Below are positions 1 through 10,189 of a stretch of 64,000 nucleotides of DNA, piece after piece. The DNA is from Hygrocybe punicea (Eukaryota > Basidiomycota > Agaricomycetes > Agaricales > Hygrophoraceae): positions 2,976,001 to 3,040,000 of the forward strand of contig OY744467.1 in NCBI GenBank assembly GCA_963556145.1. Direction: 5' to 3'. Each line of letters begins with the position of its first letter. Within the stretch, counting starts at the first letter, position 1. Below the pieces are notes generated by a model. That model was given only the letters and a program-made list of their open reading frames with translations. It was not told the DNA's origin and made no database searches. The position numbers and the translations under genes were made by a program.

Positions 1-3000
1 CCCTGGCATGAGGCTACCAGTGAACCCTTTGAGATGGGCAATCTTTTGGAGGCAGGTGTTATGGAGAGGTGTGAAGTGGCCATGTTCCATTCTGAAGATG
101 GCAATCTGGCAAGTGAGGCCAGGCTCATGTACCTGCACCTTAGCCTCCCTCTTCCACAAGAAGGCATCCTCATTGTGAAGGTACGTAACAAAATGCGTGA
201 TCTCCATATTCAAGTGTGTGATCTCAGCCCGGGCACTTTGGATTTTGAAGTGAAAGTTGAGGGCAAGATGGCCCATAGGCATGGCCCAAGGACGCTGCTG
301 CACATCCTGCTAAGTATCACGGAGGAGATTGAAGTCAGCAAGGAACGCATATCCCACCACATCATTCCATTGGAGCAATCACCATGGAGGAACCAGGGAC
401 TGTGCAGCCGTGTTATACTGCTCTAATGCCATTCAGATGGCTTGAGACTGAGATTGCAGCGCCTTAGCAATGTGCTTGCAAAGCTTGTAACCTACAATAA
501 CGATAGCAGAGAATCACTATGAATAACACATGTGAAAATGGCAAACTCACCTGTTTGCGACATATTCATCTTCATGAGCTCAAACAGCTGAGTGACCACA
601 AGCCCCTCCAGGCTATTGAGGGCTCATTGATACTTGCACATTGCAACTAACTTGGCTATGGCCTCCCATTCCACACAGCCTGGTTCCCAGTGAATAGTGA
701 TCTCCGGCTGCTTCTCAAGGTCATGTACTACCACCAGGTCCTTATCCTGTCCTTCAAGAGTGTGCTGTCAGGCAGTCTCTTTGGATTGCATAGTGTTCCT
801 TTTTGATTTCGTCATGACATAGGGGGTTGTGATATTCCATGCTAACCAGGTAGCATCCAGAGTTGCTCTAGTACCAACATATCAGCATAGATATCAGGAA
901 GGGTTGCCTAATACTCACTTACTTGCATGGAGATTCACCAGCTTTTGGTAGTACTCCATCTGGCGTGTCTCCTCCAAAGGCTCTTTCATCAATGCCTTGA
1001 GGTAAATGTGTTCTTCCACTAGCCAGTCATTGAAGATGGCAGTATCACTTACTCCAAGTTCCTCCATTGCTTGAGTCAGGGCTGTGGGCCCAGTAGTGAG
1101 AATGTCGAGGGCTTGTGAATAGTTGTTGAGGAGGAAGATACCTAACAGCTGAATGAGAAGTTGTTACAACCACAGAAAATGAACTTACTTAGGCTGTGAT
1201 ACATGTCAAAGTTATCAGTATGCTGGAAGTAAGCAATGATGGCCTGCCAGTGGTGGAATGTGCTGGCATAATAGAGGGTGGGAGCTAGGTGGTTTGATCA
1301 GGAGAAGGCGTGTTTGCAGCCTTCTAAGTCATTAAGGCCAGCATGGATATCATAGGACACTAGGTGTGAGAGTTGACAAATGTGATTGTGCACATGGCTA
1401 TGAAAGCTGCCGACAAGTGACTTGTACTCTGACTCACATGTGAGAGGACCTAGGGGGCTCTGGTTCAGTGTGGTCCCAAACTTACAACCAATGTCATAGC
1501 CACCACAGAGCTTGATTTTCAATACCGTGATCAGCTCCTTGACAGTGGCTAACGCATACTTTGCGCTGTGACAACAAGTCATCAGGAGCTACTATGAATA
1601 AAAGGTTGATATCAGCCACCTACAGTTCACTGCTCTGAACCATATCCGCAATGAGCAACACGAAACCATGTCGGCAGAGAGAGGAAGATCCTGGTCTCAT
1701 CAAAAATCCCCCACATTCACACTGTGAATTCCATCGCCATGTTTTGCCAATGATCAGAGCAAGGGTTGATATTGGGGTCAGTGTGAGTAGAAATGGTAGA
1801 CTATGGTTAGAACCTCACCTGGCCATCCTCAGCCAGCAACTCCTGCAGCACAGTTTTTTCCCATTTGTTGACCTTCACTCATGGAAGATAATAGTCGCTA
1901 TTGATGGTTCTTGTGTCAATCTGATCAATTGCCAGCCTAACAATGGGCTGAACATCAGGACCATCAGTTGTCAGACTGCAAAGCAGAATGCACTTTGGTG
2001 AGTCATTACCATCCATCGTAAAGAGCATGTCGTATGTAAGCTGTGGCTCATCTTTGAGTTTGTAAGTACAGGATGGGCAGCAATGCTTCAGCTGCCAATT
2101 GGGGGTGTCATGGCCCAGAGCATGTTGGACACACCTGTCAATGGTGGGATGGATGGCTAGATAGACATCATATGTGATAGAAATTTGTCTGGAGAGATAG
2201 GGCTTGAAAAGCACCTAAAGTACATGACATTGGTGCAAGCAAATACTATAATGAAGATGCACTTATGCAGTGGAGATCATACAGAGTTATCACAAATCGT
2301 TGCACTGCAAGATGCGGACAATGCAAGTGTGCCATCTGATACAGTTCAAGAGCGTGGATAGTGATGGCCACAGAAGGTTTGGCAGGGGAACAGGGGATGA
2401 GACCATGTCGAGTGAAGGCAGTGGTGATGTAGACATCCATTGGGAGTAAGTGGAACTTGACAAGGTAAGATTCTTCAGGTGGATAAGTGGATTGAAGACA
2501 AGACACAAGGAACAAGGGCTTATGGAAAACGTCAATGACGTTGACTTGATACTCACCCTCTGAGGTCACATCACCTAGCTGCCTTTCCTGCAGCTCCCAT
2601 CTCACATAGGCATCCATCATCTTTTCCATCTGCTGAGTGAAGTGGGTGTGAATTTTTTCAGTGCAATCTCGTTGTGTACGATGGTCGGCACATTTGCGAC
2701 TTTTAGAAGGTCAGTGTCAATTGCAGAAAGGTTACTGCAAGCCTACTGTTTCTTGTAATTATCCACAAGCTCATCTTCCATGGCCCAAGCCACCTCCACA
2801 AACTCTCCACCAGCATGGCTGATGTCTATGCAGTCGGCACCAGTGAGCACATCCTCCATCATCATCCAGTCTTCATCCCTCTCATCCGGTTGGCCATTAT
2901 GTTGTTCATCATAAGCACAATGCTCTGCTGCAGTCATCTCTGCAAAGCTTGTCAGGTCGAAGTCAGGCTTAGGCTATTGCACAGGCTCCTGCGAATTCAC

Positions 3001-3003
3001 TTC
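1..3003 (-). pseudogene. KDZ (Kyakuja-Dileera-Zisupton) transposase, decayed, C-terminus at window edge
   Basis: This is the remains of a DDE-type DNA transposase of the KDZ superfamily, read leftwards. The order of conserved KDZ blocks can be followed: an acidic N-terminal stretch (2743-2937), the CxC-type region with a 'HGLIPCSPAKPSVAIT' block (2246-2629), a 'CPSCTYKL...MDGN' block (1879-2214), 'YDIGCKF' followed by an H-x-CQ segment and 'GLNDLEGCKHAFS' (1298-1582), then 'NNYSQAL' and 'YYQKLVNLHA' segments (about 930-1150), and a tail with 'PPWLLQWNDVVGYAFLADF' (about 300-420). The gene seems almost full length because the last conserved block falls near base 1. In-frame stops occur, for example a TGA straight after the 'CKHAFS' block near 1297 and another in the tail near 440. 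Some breaks between blocks could be introns (one GTAAGT...CAG candidate at about 1145-1187). I infer it is inactive. KDZ family assignment is confident; exon limits are approximate. Confidence 0.8.
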
Positions 3004-3610
3004 TGAGAGGTGAGGGGCCCCATCCAATACCATAAGGCGAATATATTTAAGAGGCGACACCAAAACATGTGCTTTAATTAAAACTCTGTACTCTTATTTC
3101 CCCTTCACCTCTTTACAGCGGCTTGAAGAAAATGTTAGTAAACAAAGCCAGCCACAATTTTGCTAAGTCCAATTATGGAGTACTTGTGCAAAATACAATT
3201 CATACTGTCTAACACAATCCATCCCTTCAGTTAATGAGCTCTGGGAAGCAATTATAGAAGCTCTGGATCAGAACCCACAGTGATTTGTAGGCCAATTTGC
3301 TTTCAGAGATGGCACAGTCCTAATCAGTAATTAAATAATTGATAAAGAAAAGAAATATACATTATTGCATGTGCATCTTGTTTTACTGCTGCTGCACTGT
3401 TATTTTATCATCCTGGACTCTTGTACATGTACCCTAGTGATTGAGGTGAGGTTTATAGAAGCAGGACATGTCTAAACTGACATAGTCACTAGCATAATTT
3501 GCACACTTCCATGTACTAGGACTCTGAAAAATACAGCAGCAGTGACCTCAACCACTAGGGTACATGTACAGGAGTCCAGGATGATAAAATAACAGTGCAG
3601 CAGCAGTAAA

Positions 3611-4745
3611 ACTTGTTTAGTGGGCCAGTGCTGCGCATGGCATGAACAAGTTCTTTTTTTCCCCTCCTCACTTTCATGATGAAGTAAATAATAATATTAA
3701 ATTGCATAAAGCATGTTACATGTGATATAAGACATATAGCATATATTATATATTAATAAGCCCACCTCTCACCATAGCAACATAAAAAGTAGAAAAAATA
3801 AAACTGCATAGCGTGTCTTGACCTCCTCTCCCACTGTCATGTCTTCTTTGCTTTGTTATTATGCAATATTCTCAGCCAAAAGAGAGAGTAACACATCAAC
3901 TGTCAAATACAACTACCTTTAAACAGTATGATAACAATTGACTTACATTTGCTTAACCTCACTTCTCCATAATATTGCTGCACAACAGATGATAACATGA
4001 AGACAGCTGTGCTTGAGTGGGCCAATGTTGCATATAGCACTTCTGTCACTGGATTTTTATTTGTATGATTATTTCGAACATCAATAAATAATTTTGCTTG
4101 AAATATATGATTAGCATATAATATATACAGCGATATCATATTGAATTGTATGTTTTAAGAAAAAATATCATTATATCATCTGAGTTACACTCATTTCTGC
4201 TTATATGGCTGAAATTTCCCTATATAGTAACAGTGGTCACATGTGATTATGACTCCTGTGATCACCTCAAAATTTAGCATATATGGTGTAAAATTGCCTT
4301 ATATGGTTAGACTGGTCACATGTGACTGTGACCATTGTGATCAGCAGAAAATTTGGTATATAATATCAAAAATTGCCTTATATAGTTAGATTGGTCACAT
4401 GTCACAGTCACACCTGATCCAAAATGATAATATTAGTCAGCAGTTCAATTTTCAGCTGATTCTGATAAGAATTGAGACCAGTACGAATATTTTGAATATA
4501 ATTAGAAGGTAATTTGTCTTTTTTGCACCAACCCATATTTGGATGCTTATGTAAGCTTGTCCACACATAGCCCCAACTGTATCTGATTTTCCAGGATCAG
4601 AAGTAGAATCATATCTGTTACCTAAAAAAATTTTGTCTATAGGCGATCAACTTTATCAATTAATCAATTAATTAATTAATTACGAACCCTCACTGAACCA
4701 GGTCTGATAAAGAACGAGTCTTTTAATAAATTAAAAGAACTCGTA
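3611..4745 (+). mobile_element. Family A hairpin-ended element, copy A1
   Basis: A 1135-bp element inserted into the right arm of foldback 1. It begins ACTTGTTTAGTGGGCC and ends GAACTCGTA. The first 41 nt fold into a hairpin (ACTTGTT pairs with AACAAGT; inside it GCCA..TGC pairs with GCA..TGGC). The last 31 nt form a second hairpin (ACGAGT/ACTCGT plus TTTTAAT/ATTAAAA). The undisturbed opposite arm (3365-3390) gives the empty site: host bases join exactly as taaa|acaag, so there is no target-site duplication. The body is AT-rich, has no open reading frame of note, and carries 79-bp tandem units at 4190-4400. Non-autonomous; superfamily unknown (see findings). Confidence 0.8.
4190..4400 (+). 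repeat. 79-bp tandem repeats inside family A copy A1
   Basis: About 2.7 units of 79 bp. Each contains the palindrome TCACATGTGA followed by a 'gatcagca-aaattt' block and ends 'aaaaattgcc'. The last unit is cut short. The unit is diverged but in register. The same units occur in every long family A copy and differ in number between copies. Confidence 0.75.
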
Positions 4746-4895
4746 ACAAGATGCACATGCAATAATGTATATTTCTTTTCTTTATCAATTATTTAATTAC
4801 TGATTAGGACTGTGCCATCTCTGAAAGCAAATTGGCCTACAAATCACTGTGGGTTCTGATCCAGAGCTTCTATAATTGCTTCCCAGAGCTCATTA

Positions 4896-5535
4896 CAGCC
4901 GTTTTCAGCGAGTATTGGAAACACGATTTCTAAATGGTGGCTGTGCATTTCTGAATAAGGAAGCTGCCGAGAACCCGAGGTTTGATGAGTATATTACATA
5001 AGATAGATGTCATCCATATATGGCTACACCACATGACTTAGCGTGACAGACAGTAAAATGACAATAGATAATGGTTAAGGACAATAGAAAAAAAGGTGTT
5101 GCAGAGAAAGATTTAGAGGCCACTTCAAAAGGGGTTGGTGTATCTAAAACCATGATTTTCTATGAGATGAAGGAGGAGATAAGTATTCAGTTCCAATGTT
5201 ACACAGCACGTCACAAAGCATCACACCAGCTTCTCCTGATTAAACTACCAACCTCCTCCTTCACCTGATAGAAAATCATGGTTTTAAATACAACAACCCC
5301 TTTTGAAGTGGCCTCTAAATCTTTCTCTGCAACACCTTTTTTTCTATCGTCCTTAACCATTATCTATTGTCATTTTACTGTCTGTCACGCTAAGTCATGT
5401 GGTGTAGCCATATATGGATGATATCTATCTTATGTAATATACTCATCAAACCTCGGGTTCTCGGCAGCTTCCTTATTCAGAAATGCACAGCCACCATTTA
5501 GAAATCGTGTTTCCAATACTCGCTGAAAACGGCTG
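4896..5535. mobile_element. Foldback element 2 (Tc1/mariner-like), TA target duplication
   Basis: A 640-bp, nearly perfect inverted repeat with ends CAGCCGTTTTCAGCG and CGCTGAAAACGGCTG. The arms are about 285 bp (4896-5180 and 5252-5535) with a loop of about 70 bp. It is flanked by TA at 4894-4895 and 5536-5537. The opposite arm of foldback 1 (3227-3244) shows the empty site with a single TA, so the TA is a real target-site duplication. This and the terminal CAG are typical of Tc1/mariner-type transposons. No transposase is encoded; the small ORFs are not conserved between arms. Confidence 0.85.
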
Positions 5536-5609
5536 TAACTGAAGGGATGGATTGTGTTAGACAGTATGAATTGTATTTACGAGTTCTTTTAATTTATTAA
5601 AAGACTCGT

Positions 5610-5855
5610 ACCTTGCAGTCCCAGCCCTTTTCCCTCTCTCCTGGTCTGTCAGCAGTATGGTTGTGGTTGTGGTCATCAATTGATGCAACGTGCTTATCCA
5701 TGAGGTGATTAAGATGGGGAACGAGGGGGGCATATGCCGTTGGACACATTGTTGCATGTCTGCGAGGTGGACAAGAGGGGGACACATCGTTGTCGTCGCT
5801 GTGGCATGTCTGCGAGGTGGACAAAGGGGGATGCATTGTTGTTGTTGTTGCGTGT
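5610..5855 (+). repeat. Captured minisatellite segment inside family A copy A2
   Basis: Lies directly inside the terminal hairpin of copy A2, splitting 'gactcgt|tctttat'. It is very similar base for base to 8384-8638, including the GGTGGACAAAGGGGGA repeat unit. The junction shows only a short microhomology (cgt). Short ORFs here are out-of-register reads of the repeat, not genes. Confidence 0.65.
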
Positions 5856-6257
5856 CGTTCTTTATGAGACCTGGTTCAGTGAGGGTTCATAATTAATTAA
5901 TATTAATTACTAATGTTCGTGCATCGCCTATAGAGAAATTTTTTTGGGCAAGAGATATGATTCTACTTCTGATCCTGGAAAATCAGATACAGTTGGGGCC
6001 ATGTGTGGACAAGCTTACATAAGCATCCAAATATGGGTTGTTGCAAAAAAGACAAATTACCTGCCAATTATATTCAAAATATTTGTACTGGTCTCAATTC
6101 TTATCAGAATCAGCTGAAAATTGAACTGCTGACTAATATTATCATTTCGGGTCAGGTGTGACAGTGACATGTGACCAATCTAACTATATAAGGTAATTTT
6201 TGATCTTATATAGCAAATTCTTTGCTGATCATAATGGTGACAGTCACATGTGACCAG

Positions 6258-6541
6258 TGTCATGACCCCAAATGGTTTTGGGTGTAATGTTATGGGTTTA
6301 CCATTGGACCACAGACTTAAATATTTAAGTGCAAGACTGTGGATGCACACCTACACTCATTAGTACTCATTCTATGCCTTTCCACATTACGCATGCTAGT
6401 GAACAGACACAAATAGCATATATGCTTACCTTTACATCATTTATTATGGCTTTACTAGCAATGCCCAGACCTAGCTGTTTATGTATGGTGCACAGAGGCA
6501 CATCCCCCACTCATTAGTATTTATTATATATTTCTCTGTAT
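6258..6541 (+). repeat. Unassigned insert, perhaps a truncated LTR
   Basis: The segment begins TGTCATGACCCC at the point where family A similarity stops. Several fungal LTRs start in a comparable way, but no matching CA end, no partner LTR and no target duplication were found. AT-rich with no convincing coding sequence. Confidence 0.25.
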
Positions 6542-7064
6542 TCAAATGAACTCCTATGAAGAAGATTGTAGAGAGAAAGTTGTTCATTTTGTCAAGGGCT
6601 AGAAGTACATATACTGTGTTTTTCTTTATTTTTTGTTCTTTGAGCCAATATTACATCATTACTATGCTTGTCTGCATTGAGATCATGACTACAAAAGTCA
6701 TAAATATTGGCTCAAAGAACAAAAAATAAAGAAAAATATGGTATATGTACTTCTAGCCCTTGGCAAAATACACAACTTTCTCTTTACAATCTTCTTCATA
6801 GGAGTTCATTTGATGGCATTACTTGACAATATCATTTGGGGTGTCACAAAGTACTGGTTTACCTTTTGTTTCATCCACAACTCACCACACACTAAATATT
6901 TTCTAAATGTAATTACAGGAGTAGATAGCCCTTGAGACATAGTACAACTTTTCCTTTATAACCATGTCAATCCATGCAGTATTTCATGAGATATAAAATA
7001 CAGCCAACATTTTTCTAAACTATCAAAAAAATTCAAAAAGTCTCAAGAATTTCAAAAACGGCTG
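6542..7064. mobile_element. Foldback element 4, left arm truncated
   Basis: A second member of the family seen at 22273-23064. The central hairpin (6623-6740) and the right arm to the terminus AAAAACGGCTG (7064, followed by TA) are present. The left arm is cut at 6542, so only about 90 bp of it pair with the right arm. It is clearly more diverged than the 22 kb copy. No coding capacity. Confidence 0.65.
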
Positions 7065-8091
7065 TAAGTCAGATATTATAATACCCAGAGATACTCTTGA
7101 TTGGATAGGCCCTGTAACCAAAACAATTCATATTAAATTGGTGAATATTGCTATCAGTATTCATTAATCCACGTTTTATATTCCAGTAGTGATATTTTCA
7201 CTCACAATAATAAATTAAATATGATATAGCTGTATACATACATTACCTGATATGATAATAAGCAAAAGCACTTATTGATGTTGGTAACAATCATACAAAT
7301 AAAAATCCAATAAGATATGATTCTACTTCTGATGATGAAAAATAACATATGGTTGGGGCCATATTGGGAGAAGTTTACATAAGTATCCAAATATGGATTG
7401 TGTCAGAAAAGACAAATTATCTTCAAATTATCTTCAAAATATTCATACTGACCTCAATTCTTAATGGAATCAGTTGAAAATTGAACTGCTGACTAATGTA
7501 ACCATTTTAGGTCAGATGTGACATTCAATTGTGACTGATCTAACTATATTAGGTAATTTCTGATATTGTATACCAAATTTTATGCTGATCATAATGGTGA
7601 CAGTCATATGTGACTAGTCTAACCATATAAGGTAAATTTTCACCATATATGCCAATTTCTTTTTGATTATACTAGTTATAGTCATATTGTGACCAACATT
7701 TATATATAGAAATATTGGTCAATTGAGTTCAAATATACTAAAATTAAATCATGGAATAAATGCCAAACTTCTAAAATAGTATTTTATATATGCTCACATA
7801 TAATATATGTTATATCATAGAATAATGTATGCATTTCAAGTGAAATCTATTACTGATGTTGTTAATAATCACACACATGTAAAATCCAGCACTATCAAAA
7901 TTATACTATATATTTCATATCAAAGAAAAGAAAAAAAGAACTCATTTATGCCTTGTGAAGCACTGGCCCACTAAACAAGTGGATACATCTGAGGCTATCC
8001 ATATCCATATCTGTCAATATCTGTACCCAAGCCACGGATATGGATACGGATACAGATTTCATCACAGATATAGACAGATTGGTGGGCATTT

Positions 8092-8146
8092 ACCTCGCAT
8101 TTGCTGTGCCAATGTCAATTGACATTGTGGCGTGCTTGCGTGAGGT
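8092..8146. repeat. Palindromic TCAATTGA module, copy 1
   Basis: A 55-bp compound palindrome. Outer arms ACCTCGCAT / TGCGTGAGGT, centre AATGTCAATTGACATT (perfect). Confidence 0.7.
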
Positions 8147-8242
8147 ACAACAGGCCTGTACCCATGGTAACCGTCTCCATCCCAGTGACGGTTACCAAAC
8201 TGCACCCGTTGATGGTAGGTGCCCACGGTTTCCATGCCAGAC

Positions 8243-8297
8243 ACCTCGTGAATGCCATGCGCGCGTCAATTGACGTGGATGTGTGTGTTCACGAGGT
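8243..8297. repeat. Palindromic TCAATTGA module, copy 2
   Basis: 55 bp, outer arms ACCTCGTGAA / TTCACGAGGT (perfect), centre CGTCAATTGACG. Lies 96 bp after copy 1. Confidence 0.75.
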
Positions 8298-8439
8298 TGT
8301 CATGTTCGTGGATGAGCTGTGAGCCATAGAAATGGGAGCATGGGCTACACCCATGCTCCCATCATCCGTCTTGGTGCCAGGTACCTCGCAGTCCCAGCCC
8401 TTTTCCCTCTCTCCTGGTCTGTCAGCAGTGTGGTTGTGG

Positions 8440-8815
8440 TTGTGGTCATCAATTGATGCAACGTGCTTGTCCACAAGGTGATCAAGATGGGGAACAAGGG
8501 GGACATATGCCGTCGGACACATTGTTGCATGTCTGTGAGGCGGACAAGAGGGGGACACGTCGTTGTCGTCGCTGTGGCATGTCTGCGAGGTGGACAAAGG
8601 GGGACACATTGTTGTTGTTGTTGCGTGTCTGCGAGGTGGACAAAGGGGGACACATTGTTGTTGTTGTTGAGTGTCTGTGAGGTGGACGAAGGGGGACGTG
8701 TTGTTGTTGTTGTTGCATGTCCACGAGGTGGACGAGAGGGGGATGTGTTGTTGCGTGCTGTCGCCCCATGTTGTTGTTGTTGTTGTTGTTGTTGTTGTAG
8801 TGTAGTTAGCTAGAG
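8440..8815 (+). repeat. 46-bp minisatellite and TTG microsatellite
   Basis: About six units built on 'tgcgaggtggacaaaggggg' plus GTT repeats. The spacing of the last clear units is 46 bp (8585, 8631, 8677). It ends in about nine TTG triplets (8772-8797). The strong G/T strand bias makes long ORFs in several frames on both strands; these are artefacts. Confidence 0.8.
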
Positions 8816-8879
8816 TTCCTTACTTGATAATAAATGGAGACTTACCTGTAAGCTGTGAGGTGGGAGCACCACCCCCCGG

Positions 8880-9673
8880 TGTAGAGGGCCCTTGACCCTC
8901 TGAGACCGGAAACCCAATTTATTATGAATCTGCTCGAACCCGCTTGAATCTGACCCCTTCGACAACTCACATTCGAACCCGACATAACCCGATGCTTACC
9001 GACTAGCACGGCCACTCGCATACACAACGGTCCAAACTCCTAAAGTCACGGAACTTCAAATATCGAAGATAGATCTCATCGGACTGGGATCCCAACATCA
9101 GACTTGCCTTATTCGTGCCTAACATCTCCCTTATGGAGATATAGTAAAGTATATTACATCTTTTACTGGTTTTTATATCTTCCACCCATTTTCCCTGTCA
9201 TGGTTGCCTCACAACCCTCTTCCTACTTCTCCATTTTATTCTCCTTTGTTTTCTCTCATCGGCCGAGGACTCTTGTCCAAATCTAGGTACAGAAATTTGT
9301 AGTATAAAAACGATGCCCAAGCGCTGTCTCTGAATAAGAAACCAGTTCCCCCGCTTTCTCCCACTCAGAATCCGTTTCCTACCAAAATCACTTACTCTTT
9401 TAACTCGTCGGTTTGCTTGACACTCATCCCGTCCCTCTACCGTCTTTGTTGTTATACCGCTCGACACCTGACACCCGACCCGCCATACCCGACATCATCG
9501 GCCTCGTCGGTATACGTCTGTATTGTTAGATTTTAGTAGTTTTAGTTGGCAGCTTATTACCACTAGCCCTTTTATTACCTATCTGAAGCTTGCTAACTAT
9601 TCTTAGTCACTTCTACGCTGACTACCCCAGGCTAGGATTACAGTTCTGCAGCCACCCCGACCTCGCCACTACA
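8880..9673 (+). repeat. 5' LTR of gypsy copy 1
   Basis: 794 bp from TGTAGAGGGCCC to CCACTACA. It is collinear with the 3' LTR (21749-23337, minus its insertion) and with the LTR at 57854-58631. A putative primer-binding site TGGAGCCCACTGCGAGGA starts 2 bp after the LTR (9676-9693); I could not assign the primer tRNA. Confidence 0.85.
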
Positions 9674-10189
9674 TCTGGAGCCCACTGCGAGGAATAGTCT
9701 AGCACCACCATAGCTTCCTCTTCCCATATCCCTCCCTCTGACCATTGTCTTCCAGATCTTCCTCGAAGAACTCTTCAACAAGAACTCTCTTTAGCCGCCT
9801 TCGACCCGACAATCGACGATGACTTCTTCCAGCTAGTACCCGACCACCTCGCTCGACATAACAATCTCCCACTCGTCTCAGGGTCTAATACACCCTTATA
9901 TCTCTCATCCGACAGTTTCGAATCAGTCGATATACCGATCATCACTATAACACCCGACTCATCCGATCTTAGCTCCGCTCCCATATCGCCTATGTCCCCG
10001 ACCTCGACCTTGTTAGAACCTCCATCTACGTCACACTCACTCTTGACATCGAAAACTCCATCTTCACCTTCATCTTCGTCCTTGTCCACATCCTCGTCTT
10101 CGCCCACGCCTTCATCGTCAACGTTACCTGACCCGCTCATCGTACACCCAACAACCGCTTCATCGACATCTCAGCTCCTTCCACCCACA

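Larger units (their letters stand above)
3116..5577. repeat. Foldback element 1 (Tc1/mariner-like), interrupted twice, right terminus lost
   Basis: A long inverted repeat. The left arm runs from 3116 (after a TA, ending CAGCGGCTTG) to 3447. The right arm is broken into 3545-3610, 4746-4895 and 5536-5577 by two later insertions. When the insertions are removed, the pieces are collinear with the left arm in reverse complement. The loop is 3448-3544. The last 75 bp or so of the right arm, including the outer terminus, are missing because family A sequence begins at 5578. The CAGC(N)G terminus and the TA flank match other foldbacks in this window and suggest a non-autonomous Tc1/mariner relative. 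No coding capacity. Confidence 0.75.
5578..7980 (-). mobile_element. Family A, copy A2: chimeric and interrupted
   Basis: It starts with the inverted 3' hairpin of family A (TACGAGTTC, 5578) and ends with the inverted 5' hairpin (CTAAACAAGT, 7980). In between it is a mosaic. Bases about 5610-5855 are a captured GC-rich piece homologous to 8384-8638. Bases 5880-6257 and 7310-7980 are two separate stretches of family A body. Bases 6258-6541 and 6542-7064 are foreign. The two flanks do not belong together (foldback 1 on the left, a GGATAC-rich element on the right), so I infer recombination between two family A copies in addition to insertions. Confidence 0.6.
7981..8879. repeat. GGATAC-rich non-autonomous element, left part, with minisatellite
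   Basis: The first 80 bp are dense in GGATATGGATAC-type motifs, and the same motifs reappear just beyond the gypsy element (23480-23600), so the gypsy probably landed inside this element. The interior holds two 55-bp TCAATTGA palindromic modules and a third, expanded one (8382-8480), followed by a 46-bp minisatellite and a (TTG)n run. ORFs in all frames repeat the same short peptide because 46 is not a multiple of three, so I call no gene. Termini are not defined; the hAT-like assignment is only by analogy. Confidence 0.5.

Noticed and set aside
3611..4745. Family A as a SINE or as a classical Helitron
   Set aside because: No tRNA-like A/B boxes, no poly-A or simple-repeat tail and no target duplication (against SINE); ends are not TC...CTRR and the insertion is not between A and T (against classical Helitron).
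9775..10140. Minus-strand Asp/Glu-rich ORFs opposite gag (9775-10140, 58802-59101)
   Set aside because: Shadows of the Ser/Pro/Thr-rich gag leader read on the other strand; present in both gypsy copies only because the gag leader is.
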